Of a stretch of DNA of 5,348 bases, positions 1 through 4,779 are shown in pieces; position 1 is the first letter of the stretch; every line of letters starts with the position of its first letter. Made by a program: the position numbers and the translations under genes. This stretch comes from Acidobacteria bacterium UBA7540. GTDB taxonomy: Bacteria; Acidobacteriota; Terriglobia; UBA7540. A model generated the notes under the pieces. The model worked only from the letters and a program-made list of their open reading frames with translations. It did no database searches and was not told the DNA's origin. The stretch spans positions 1 through 5,348 of the forward strand of contig DLMI01000186.1 of NCBI GenBank assembly GCA_002478145.1. The letters are read 5' to 3'.

Positions 1-515
1 GCCCGGTCGTACGCCAACAGCAGTGGGTCATTCGTGGCCACGAAGTCCTTCACGTACGATTTTACCAACGGAAACAGCTCGCTCTTCTCGATCCCTGAAA
101 CCAGCGACTGGCGCAATACTCGTTGCGCATAGGCGCGAAACAAAACCGCCACCCACAGACCCTCCGAGAGATCATAACCACTCTCCCGCGTGTATTGAAC
201 GTCCTCCGCATAAGCATTCTCCTTCACCCCGTCCGCAAAACGAACCGTGTAACCCCCGTCACTATGGGCTTGAATCATTCTCTCCAGCCCCTCCGCCTGA
301 AACTCTGCCAAGGCCGCAATCACTGCGTGAAAATAACAACTTCCCAGCTTCCCCTGCCGAACCGCTTGGGGCTTCACACCTTGCGGCCCATAAAGATCCG
401 CAGCCACACCCGGAAGGGGCAGCGCCATCGAGCACAGCAAAAGTGCCAGGCAGAGCCAGCGGAGATTTGCGCCAGGGCAGCGGGTTGAGCCTGTCGGAGG
501 GCGGTAGCCTGCCAT
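1..515 (-). CDS. Exported calpain-like (peptidase C2 family) cysteine protease, N-terminal part
   Basis: The minus strand is open from an ATG at 515-513 to the left edge (171 codons, no stop), so the C-terminus is missing. Residues 1-19 are a basic n-region (R5, R12, R19), 20-33 a hydrophobic core, and V37-A38-A39 before D40 an AxA-like signal peptidase I site. There is no lipobox, so a secreted or periplasmic protein is likely. Residues 54-62, QGKLGSCYF, match the calpain active-site block (QGxLGDCWF): Q54 would form the oxyanion hole and C60 would be the nucleophile. The following AVIAALAEF, the strand GGYTVRFADG (88-97) and LWVAVLFRAYAQ (120-131, compare LWxxLLEKAYAK in calpains) occur in the family's order. 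The catalytic His and Asn would lie beyond the edge. Ser59 replaces the usual Asp. No Ca2+-binding modules can be seen in this part. The start is weakly supported (AGG just upstream). The family call is from motif recognition; the substrate is unknown. Confidence 0.8.
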   Translation of the reverse strand, partial: MAGYRPPTGSTRCPGANLRWLCLALLLCSMALPLPGVAADLYGPQGVKPQAVRQGKLGSCYFHAVIAALAEFQAEGLERMIQAHSDGGYTVRFADGVKENAYAEDVQYTRESGYDLSEGLWVAVLFRAYAQRVLRQSLVSGIEKSELFPLVKSYVKDFVATNDPLLLAYDR

Positions 516-524
516 CACCTGGGA

Positions 525-554
525 AAGATACAGGCAAGACCGTCGAGTCGTCAA
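525..554 (-). promoter_or_regulatory. Candidate promoter of the calpain-like gene
   Basis: On the minus strand TTGACG (554-549) and TATCTT (530-525) are separated by 18 bp. They match the sigma70 boxes at 5/6 and 4/6 positions. Transcription would begin about 3-6 nt before the ATG at 515, giving a leaderless or nearly leaderless message, which fits the lack of a good Shine-Dalgarno site. A promoter further upstream is equally possible. Confidence 0.3.
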
Positions 555-576
555 ACGGATTGTGAGACCGAAAAGC

Positions 577-597
577 AGGATTCAGGAATCAGGAGTC
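577..597. repeat. Three tandem 7-bp repeats (AGGNNTC)
   Basis: AGGATTC, AGGAATC and AGGAGTC follow each other without a gap. They differ only at positions 4-5 of the unit. This is a short microsatellite-like tract in the divergent intergenic region. No function is evident. Confidence 0.6.
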
Positions 598-728
598 AGC
601 AGCCTTGATCCGCAGTTTACGAGAAATCAAGAAAGCTTCGCATGGGAACACATCAAGGAACCCGACCTTGTGTTTTCAATGAATTACGGCCGCAATGTGC
701 AAGCTTGGCCTAGCCCGCTCTTCTAAAC
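598..728. other. Intergenic stretch without a recognised gene
   Basis: The non-coding gap between the calpain-like gene and the TPR gene is about 330 nt (516-849). Apart from the candidate promoters and the small repeat listed separately, the only structure here is a weak stem (CAAGG 654-658 with CCTTG 666-670, followed by TGTTTTC). I see no RNA gene and no convincing small ORF. Confidence 0.6.
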
Positions 729-758
729 TTGACTATATTCCACTACTTTTGTTATAGA
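729..758 (+). promoter_or_regulatory. sigma70-like promoter of the TPR-YvcK operon
   Basis: TTGACT (729-734) is a 5/6 match to the -35 box and TATAGA (753-758) a 4/6 match to the -10 box, with an 18-bp spacer. The surrounding DNA is markedly AT-rich for this window. A start near 765 gives a leader of about 85 nt to the chosen ATG at 850. This is the best promoter upstream of the plus-strand pair, and no separate promoter is visible in the 45-nt gap before the second gene. Confidence 0.55.
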
Positions 759-849
759 TAGAGGTTAGGCATCTGGTGAGAAGACTCGCCGGGCCTTTGC
801 TTTTTCGTTGGAACATACTGAACTGAAAAGGCTTAGTCGGGAAGGAAAA

Positions 850-1515
850 ATGGTACTGCGGACTTCAAGAAAGGGAAGGGTTCGTCCTGCACACTCGCTG
901 GACCATTCTGATCGTGCGCGATCCGCTAGAGCCGCCCATCCACAGGTGGCTTCAAGATCCTCCCGCGACTCGATAGCCAGCGCCATAGGTCAGACAGGAA
1001 ATTCTCAAGCGACTGAACGCCGACGGTCTGAGGCTCTGTTTCAGGCGGCGGTCAGGAATTTCGAGCTCGGCGCACGCGCTTTCCAAAAACAGAATTATCA
1101 AAAAGCCAGGGAGATATTCGAAAAGCTGGCATCCAGCGGAGTAGCGGGGGTAGCGGAAAGAGCGCTCGTCCACTTGCGGTTGTGCGAGCGGAAACTCAGT
1201 CGCCCCAGCCCGCCACCGAGGAAGGCTGAGGATCTATACACCCTGGGGGTGGGAGCCTTGAACTCGCGGCGCCTTGATGATGCCATCGAGTACCTGAACA
1301 AAGCTCGGAAATCGGCGCCGAAACTCGAGCATATTTGTTATGCTTTGGCCGCTGCTTATTCGCTACGCGGAGATGCCGAAAGCGCTCTGCAGCACCTGAA
1401 AGAGGCCATCACTCTCCGGCGTGAGAATCGTATTCAGGCCAGGCGCGACGAAGACTTCCAAGCGCTGGCGAACGATGCCCGCTTTAAAGAGTTGGTTTTC
1501 GCCTCGAACCCTTAG
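850..1515 (+). CDS. Tetratricopeptide-repeat protein with TPR end-of-group-like tail
   Basis: This 221-residue protein is probably cytoplasmic; no signal peptide or membrane helix is seen. Residues 1-60 are a basic, Ser/Arg-rich and likely disordered N-tail. A first TPR-like helical pair lies at about 63-96 (FELGARAFQKQNYQKAREIFEKL). Residues 117-125 form a Pro/Arg linker. Two further TPR units lie at about 126-159 (LGVGALNSRRLDDAIEYLNKA) and 160-193 (ALAAAYSLRGDAESALQHLKEAI). The end, NRIQARRDEDFQALANDARFKELV, has the pattern of the short 'end of group' segment that closes some bacterial TPR arrays. TPRs bind partner proteins, so a scaffold role is likely; the partner is unknown. ATG 850 is preferred because GGAAGG (840-845) lies just before it. 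An in-frame TTG at 808 would add 14 residues but has no ribosome binding site. YvcK follows 45 nt downstream, which suggests co-transcription. Confidence 0.85.
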   Translation: MVLRTSRKGRVRPAHSLDHSDRARSARAAHPQVASRSSRDSIASAIGQTGNSQATERRRSEALFQAAVRNFELGARAFQKQNYQKAREIFEKLASSGVAGVAERALVHLRLCERKLSRPSPPPRKAEDLYTLGVGALNSRRLDDAIEYLNKARKSAPKLEHICYALAAAYSLRGDAESALQHLKEAITLRRENRIQARRDEDFQALANDARFKELVFASNP

Positions 1516-1560
1516 CTTCGTCGCTTCTCAGCAGGACGTAAGGCCTCATTCAAGGGTCCC

Positions 1561-2544
1561 ATGAAAGTCGTTGCCATTGGCGGCGGGACAGGTTTGTCCA
1601 CCGTCTTACGGGGTCTGAAGCACCACCTCCGCGGGATCGCCTACCCAACCGGCCGCGAGGCCAGGATTTCCAGGCTGACCGCCGTCGTCACCGTTACTGA
1701 CGAGGGCGGAAGCTCCGGGCGCCTGCGCCGCGACTTCCGCATCCTTCCGCCAGGGGACATTCGCAACTGCATGGTCGCACTGGCTGAAGACGAGAAGCTC
1801 CTCACGCAACTTTTCAATTACCGCTTTGTGAGCGGTCACGGCCTGCGAGGCCACAGCTTCGGCAACTTGTTTCTGGCTGCCCTCACGCACCTAACGCGCG
1901 ACTTTGCGAAGGCCGTTCGGGTGTCGAGCGAAGTCCTGGCCATCCGGGGCGAGATTTTCCCTTCCACCCTTTCCGATGTTCGTTTGAAGGCGGAACAATC
2001 GAATGGCAACATCATCTACGGGGAGTCGCGCATCACCAAGACACGAATTCCCATCCAGCGCCTGCACATTGTTCCCAGCCGTTGCCGCCCCCTGCCGGAA
2101 ACGCTCACCGCGCTCGAGCAAGCCGACCTCATCACCATCGGTCCGGGCTCTCTTTACACCTCACTGATACCCAACCTGCTGGTTCGCGGGATTCCGGAAC
2201 AGATCGCACGCTCCAGGGCGCTGAAGGTTTATGTGTGCAACCTCATGACGCAGCCCGGCGAATCCCGCGGCTATTCCGCCGCCGACCACGTGCGCGCCCT
2301 GCATGAACATGCCGGCCGGAAGCTCTTTGATGTCGCGATCATGAATATGCGCCCGGTCTCTTCCTCCCTGCGTCGGCGATACGCCGCGGATCGCTCCGAA
2401 CCAGTTGTGAATGACCTGGCAGAAGTGCGCGCGCTCGGCGTTGCGCCCGTGCTTGCGGACGTGCTCGTCGAAGATGGCGTTGCCCGTCACGATTCTCATC
2501 TTTTGGCAAAGCTCCTACTCATCTTAGCCGGCAAGCCGCGCTGA
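1561..2544 (+). CDS. yvcK: YvcK/GlmR-type gluconeogenesis factor (CofD-like UDP-sugar-binding protein)
   Basis: A complete 327-residue protein of normal family length. The family (UPF0052/CofD-like) binds UDP-sugars. In Bacillus subtilis, GlmR (YvcK) binds UDP-GlcNAc and stimulates GlmS, steering carbon into peptidoglycan precursors; it is needed on gluconeogenic carbon sources. Signature blocks are present in order: the N-terminal nucleotide-binding loop AIGGGTGLSTVLRGLK (5-20), TVTDEGGSSGRLRRDF (44-59), PPGDIRNC (63-70), GHSFGNLFL (97-105), IGPGSLYTSLIPNLLVRGI (193-211), YVCNLMTQPGES (224-235) and the RHD (309-311) near the C-terminus. T-D-E in the second block replaces the A-D-D common in Firmicutes. 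All key blocks are intact, so the protein should be functional. AAGGG at 1552-1556, 4 nt before the ATG, is a tight ribosome binding site. No U-tract terminator follows. Family assignment is firm; the physiological role is inferred from characterised relatives. Confidence 0.96.
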   Translation: MKVVAIGGGTGLSTVLRGLKHHLRGIAYPTGREARISRLTAVVTVTDEGGSSGRLRRDFRILPPGDIRNCMVALAEDEKLLTQLFNYRFVSGHGLRGHSFGNLFLAALTHLTRDFAKAVRVSSEVLAIRGEIFPSTLSDVRLKAEQSNGNIIYGESRITKTRIPIQRLHIVPSRCRPLPETLTALEQADLITIGPGSLYTSLIPNLLVRGIPEQIARSRALKVYVCNLMTQPGESRGYSAADHVRALHEHAGRKLFDVAIMNMRPVSSSLRRRYAADRSEPVVNDLAEVRALGVAPVLADVLVEDGVARHDSHLLAKLLLILAGKPR

Positions 2545-2685
2545 CCGCGAGTGCTGTTATGCCGGTGTGGAGGGGATTTCCATCTTGCCCACTTGTCCCA
2601 CTTTTTTGAAGTGTTCTGCGTCGGTGGCATCATTTTCCAATGTGTTTTCAAGGGGTTAGAAGAGCTCCACTGAACATATGGATAA

Positions 2686-2714
2686 GCACATAAGTGTGCC
2701 ATTTTGACACACTT
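2686..2714. repeat. Overlapping, mutually exclusive small hairpins after yvcK
   Basis: GCACA (2686-2690) can pair with TGTGC (2695-2699). Alternatively AAGTGTG (2692-2698) can pair with CACACTT (2708-2714) around a 9-nt loop. The TGTG arm is shared, so only one stem can form at a time. There is no U-tract. The structure lies about 140 nt after the yvcK stop in a convergent gap. It may protect a 3' end, or it may be incidental. Confidence 0.35.
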
Positions 2715-2780
2715 CGCGGTTCGCCTGCCTGATAGTAGGCTACATACTTAGCCTCTGGGCGCGCAAAAGACAACTGCGGA

Positions 2781-2814
2781 GATTCTTCGCCCCGACAAGT
2801 CGGGGATCGGAATC
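2781..2814 (-). terminator. Interrupted GC-rich palindrome after the GntR/DUF1648 operon; possible terminator
   Basis: CCCCGA (2790-2795) pairs with TCGGGG (2800-2805) around CAAG; the 16 bp core CCCCGACAAGTCGGGG is perfectly palindromic if the central pair is counted. An outer stem, GATTC (2781-2785) with GAATC (2810-2814), closes a small internal loop. The structure lies 14-47 nt past the stop of the DUF1648 gene on the minus strand. There is no run of U directly after it, only TTTT about 17 nt further on, so it is a U-less terminator at best. It could also be a dispersed palindromic repeat or a bidirectional barrier between the convergent operons. Confidence 0.4.
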
Positions 2815-2827
2815 ACAGGCGCTCCGC

Positions 2828-3946
2828 TCAGGGGTGGTGATGGGACGGGACGACGAAGATGATTGCCACCACGACGGCCACGAGCGCGGCCAGGAAAATC
2901 CAGACGCCCGGGTGGCCGAAGTTGAGCGTGTACCCGATCCCGAAGCGTTTTTCGACGAACAGTGCCGGATCGCTGCGGTTGATGTAGATCAGGCCCAGTT
3001 TCCAGTACTTGTCGGACGTGCGGTCGCCCACCGGCGCCACGCCCCCGGAGGCAGCCGCCGCAGAGCCGACCAGGCGTGTGCCGCCCTGGCCTACCCAAAT
3101 CATCAGCGCCACAGTGACCACCGTGAAGGCCAGTGCGAAGACGAGCATCGGGATGAAGCCCGGCGGACCGGTCTGCTTGTGTGACAGGGGCAAAAGGCCA
3201 GTCCACATGAACACCAGTGCGATGAAATACTCGGTGGCAACGAGGATCGACACCACGACACGCCTGAAGCGGCGCTCGCCCTCCCCCGCCGCTCCGCCTA
3301 CTCGGATGAGACGAGACCAGCGGAGCATGGCGTAGGCCGAGAACCCCATCAAGGCGCAGAGCACAGTCCCGATCAGCAGCGGGCTATAAACTCCGGCAAA
3401 ACTGCGAGTGGCCCAGTTGTCCACCTGACCGTTGGCTCTCCAGTGAACCGGGAAGACCTCCGGGATCTGACCCCAGTGTAGGTGCAACCAGATTGCCGTC
3501 GCGGCCAATAGGGCGAAAGGAGGGAGCTGGAGCACCCATCCACCCGGCAAGCGCGCGTCGCGGGGCACAAGCGCCGCTTCCCGGACGGTCGCCGGCGCTG
3601 CGGCGTGCGGCAGCACCCGCCCCCGAGCCCGATAGTAAGCGAGGAAGACGCCCACGACCTGCAAGAATAGCCCGGTCAGCGTCACAGCCGTCAGGTAGCC
3701 GGGCTCGGGAATACGCATCCCGGCCAGAACGATGAGCAGGGCAAGAACGCCGAAGATCGTTACTTCCACCCGGTAGCGCTTGAGGATGGAGCAGCCCTCC
3801 GCCGAGTCGCGGAATTCGGGCGGGACGGTCACTGCAAAGTAGACGTCCGGGCGGGTCAGACGTGGCATCCAGTAAGACATGACCAGATAGAGCCCGATCA
3901 CAAAGGCCATCACAAAGCTCGGTCCTAGGACCCATTGAGTACTCAT
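2828..3946 (-). CDS. DUF1648 multipass membrane protein with DUF5808-like C-terminus
   Basis: This 372-residue polytopic protein has roughly eight hydrophobic segments (about 7-25, 62-78, 84-104, 141-157, 183-205, 231-250, 264-285, 347-366). Residues 158-182 (GQIPEVFPVHWRANGQVDNWATR) carry the DUF1648 signature xPxxxPxHWxxxGxxDxW. Residues 315-344 (WKLGLIYINRSDPALFVEKR followed by FGIGYTLNFG) match the pattern of DUF5808. DUF1648 also occurs in SdpI, the Bacillus immunity protein and signal receptor for the SdpC toxin, but the SdpI C-terminal domain is not evident here. The C-terminus is a short His-rich tail (SHHHP). Translation is coupled to the upstream regulator: its TAA and this ATG are one base apart, and a GGAG ribosome binding site sits inside the regulator's last codons. 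The likely role is envelope sensing, or immunity to an envelope-active compound; this is inference from context, and no biochemical activity can be assigned. Confidence 0.88.
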   Translation of the reverse strand: MSTQWVLGPSFVMAFVIGLYLVMSYWMPRLTRPDVYFAVTVPPEFRDSAEGCSILKRYRVEVTIFGVLALLIVLAGMRIPEPGYLTAVTLTGLFLQVVGVFLAYYRARGRVLPHAAAPATVREAALVPRDARLPGGWVLQLPPFALLAATAIWLHLHWGQIPEVFPVHWRANGQVDNWATRSFAGVYSPLLIGTVLCALMGFSAYAMLRWSRLIRVGGAAGEGERRFRRVVVSILVATEYFIALVFMWTGLLPLSHKQTGPPGFIPMLVFALAFTVVTVALMIWVGQGGTRLVGSAAAASGGVAPVGDRTSDKYWKLGLIYINRSDPALFVEKRFGIGYTLNFGHPGVWIFLAALVAVVVAIIFVVPSHHHP

Positions 3947-3947
3947 C

Positions 3948-4391
3948 TTAGTTCTCCGTGCTGGGCATCAACCCAGCTCGCGATTTCGCCAATTCTCCTT
4001 CTTGGAGCTTCGCTGCCAGAACCGCCAGCTCGCCGCTCACCGCGCCAGAGGGCACGCCTTCGGCGAGCGCCTTGACCACCAACTCCTCCAGCCGTTTGCG
4101 GAACTCCGCTTCGGCGCGAGGCGTGGGCGCGGGCGCCGGCCGCTCAATCACTGTCGCGCCACGCCCGCGCCGCAGCTCCAGCCACCCTTCTTCGGCCAGT
4201 TGCCGATACGCCCCCGCCACCGTATTGTGATGGACACCGAGGTCCACGGCGAGTTGCCGGACCGAGGGGAGTTGGTCACCAGGCCGGAAACGACCAGCCA
4301 GGAGTGTGGCACGGAGACCTCGCACAATTTGCTCGGAAGCGGGCAAGAGGGAGGCCAAGTCGATCTGTAGCACGGGAAGCTCGTTAGGCAT
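3948..4391 (-). CDS. GntR-family transcriptional regulator, YtrA-like subfamily
   Basis: A 147-residue DNA-binding regulator. Residues about 8-85 form a typical GntR winged helix: ASEQIVRGLRATLLAGRFRP, then GDQLPSVRQLAVDLGVHHNT with the recognition helix around VHHNTVAGAYRQLAEEGW, and the wing LELRRGRGATV (71-81). Only about 60 residues follow, mostly predicted helix (EFRKRLEELVVKALAEG), with no FadR, HutC or aminotransferase effector domain. This short all-helical tail is characteristic of the YtrA subfamily, whose members usually repress their own operon with a transporter or membrane gene. That fits here: a DUF1648 membrane gene follows after one base. The start is fixed because an in-frame TAG lies 9 codons upstream (27-nt gap) with no other ATG or GTG start between. 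The start codon lies inside the palindromic operator, and no Shine-Dalgarno site precedes it. The ligand is unknown. Confidence 0.93.
   Translation of the reverse strand: MPNELPVLQIDLASLLPASEQIVRGLRATLLAGRFRPGDQLPSVRQLAVDLGVHHNTVAGAYRQLAEEGWLELRRGRGATVIERPAPAPTPRAEAEFRKRLEELVVKALAEGVPSGAVSGELAVLAAKLQEGELAKSRAGLMPSTEN
3954..3957 (-). promoter_or_regulatory. Ribosome binding site of the DUF1648 gene, inside the regulator gene
   Basis: GGAG (minus strand 3957-3954) lies 7 nt before the ATG at 3946, within the last codons of the GntR gene. It fixes the start of the membrane protein. With the regulator's stop codon one base before the ATG, terminating ribosomes can reinitiate directly. Confidence 0.8.
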
Positions 4392-4420
4392 AGTACAATG
4401 TACATGTACAATGTACTATG
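4389..4420. promoter_or_regulatory. Near-perfect 32-bp palindromic operator for the GntR regulator
   Basis: The site is symmetric about the central TACATGTA (4401-4408) with a single mismatched pair (4398/4411). It also contains two direct copies of GTACAATGTAC (4393-4403 and 4406-4416). Outer half sites read CATAGTACA and TGTACTATG. It covers the -10 box, the likely transcription start and the ATG (4391-4389) of the regulator gene, so a bound dimer, or two, would block its transcription. The symmetry, AGTACA...TGTACT, resembles the general form of YtrA-type operators (AGTGTA...TACACT). Binding by the adjacent regulator is inferred, not shown. Confidence 0.85.
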
Positions 4421-4438
4421 CCGCCCCAGCTCTGTCAA
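4410..4438 (-). promoter_or_regulatory. Promoter of the GntR-DUF1648 operon
   Basis: A perfect TTGACA -35 box (4438-4433, minus strand) and TACATT as -10 box (4415-4410) are separated by 17 bp. Transcription would start near 4403, about 12 nt before the ATG at 4391. Such a short leader has no room for a normal ribosome binding site, and none is seen. The -10 box lies inside the palindromic operator. Confidence 0.75.
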
Positions 4439-4498
4439 GTCCTTTCTTTGGCTCTTGTCTTTTTCTTGGCCCCGCTCGACTTGCAGGTTTTGCTATCT

Positions 4499-4524
4499 CG
4501 GAGGGGTGGAACTGACCCCTTCCG
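4499..4524. repeat. Hairpin CGGAGGGGT / ACCCCT(T)CCG
   Basis: CGGAGGGGT (4499-4507) pairs with ACCCCT-T-CCG (4515-4524) around a 7-nt loop (GGAACTG), with one bulged T. It has no U-tract and no gene immediately on either side, so it is not an obvious terminator. It sits about 35 nt left of the MITE-like element and may be another fragment of repetitive DNA. Confidence 0.4.
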
Positions 4525-4550
4525 CGGCCGCTGGAAAGACCCTGCACTGA

Positions 4551-4655
4551 AACTGGCCGGTAGTGGTACAGTTTGATGTAGAGGCGGCTTCACGCCGCCA
4601 CTTGGCGAGGTGAACTCGCCGCGACAACGTCAAACTGTACCACTACCAACTGGCC
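4551..4655. mobile_element. MITE/REP-like non-autonomous element with 18-bp inverted repeats and 8-bp flanking repeats
   Basis: A perfect 18-bp inverted repeat, GGTAGTGGTACAGTTTGA (4559-4576) and its complement (4630-4647), extends by three more pairs (one G-T) to a 21-bp stem. It encloses two 6-bp GC-rich hairpins: GGCGGC/GCCGCC (4583-4588, 4594-4599) with loop TTCAC, and GGCGAG/CTCGCC (4604-4609, 4615-4620) with loop GTGAA. The two loops are exact complements. AACTGGCC flanks the 89-bp unit directly on both sides (4551-4558, 4648-4655), as a target-site duplication would. The right copy is followed by GGTAG, so the direct repeat can also be read as 13 bp. There is no ORF or U-tract. A mobile origin is inferred; copies elsewhere in the genome would settle it. 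Confidence 0.65.
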
Positions 4656-4779
4656 GGTAGCGTCCTAAATCTGTGTTGCCGACCTAAAGTCTTAAATTCA
4701 ATCGCCAATCAGACACCCGGATTGGACATTCCCGCATCGTATCTTAATTTGAAACAGATTCGCCCGAGGGGGTTCGAAA

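Noticed and set aside
23..565. Long plus-strand open frame (180 codons) at the left edge
   Set aside because: It is antisense to the calpain-like gene, whose minus-strand frame has a signal peptide and conserved motifs. The plus-strand product is Pro/Ser/His-rich, low in complexity, and matches nothing I recognise.
651..676. Stem CAAGG/CCTTG followed by TGTTTTC, considered as an intrinsic terminator
   Set aside because: The stem is short, the T run is broken, and no plus-strand gene lies immediately upstream.
2496..2702. Minus-strand open frame of 68 codons overlapping the end of yvcK
   Set aside because: It has no ribosome binding site and no recognisable motif, and it overlaps the conserved C-terminus of YvcK antisense.
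2748..3206. Minus-strand open frame of 152 codons in another frame of the DUF1648 gene
   Set aside because: Its Gly/Arg-rich product is typical of an out-of-frame reading of GC-rich DNA. The other frame has clear membrane segments and family signatures.
4306..4515. Plus-strand open frame of 69 codons crossing the GntR promoter
   Set aside because: It overlaps the regulator antisense, runs through the operator, and has no family signature.
4559..4647. Cloverleaf-like fold considered as a tRNA gene
   Set aside because: The acceptor-type stem is 21 bp long, there are only two inner hairpins with 5-nt loops, and no T-loop GTTCRA block or anticodon arm of normal geometry is present.
4551..4660. 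Repeat pair considered as the start of a CRISPR array
   Set aside because: Only two copies of a 13-bp direct repeat are present, and the intervening DNA is an inverted-repeat element, not a spacer.
4705..4725. Inverted repeat CCAATC / GATTGG before the right-edge gene, considered as an operator
   Set aside because: Only 6 bp with a 9-nt spacer; such repeats are expected by chance and no regulator is linked to it.
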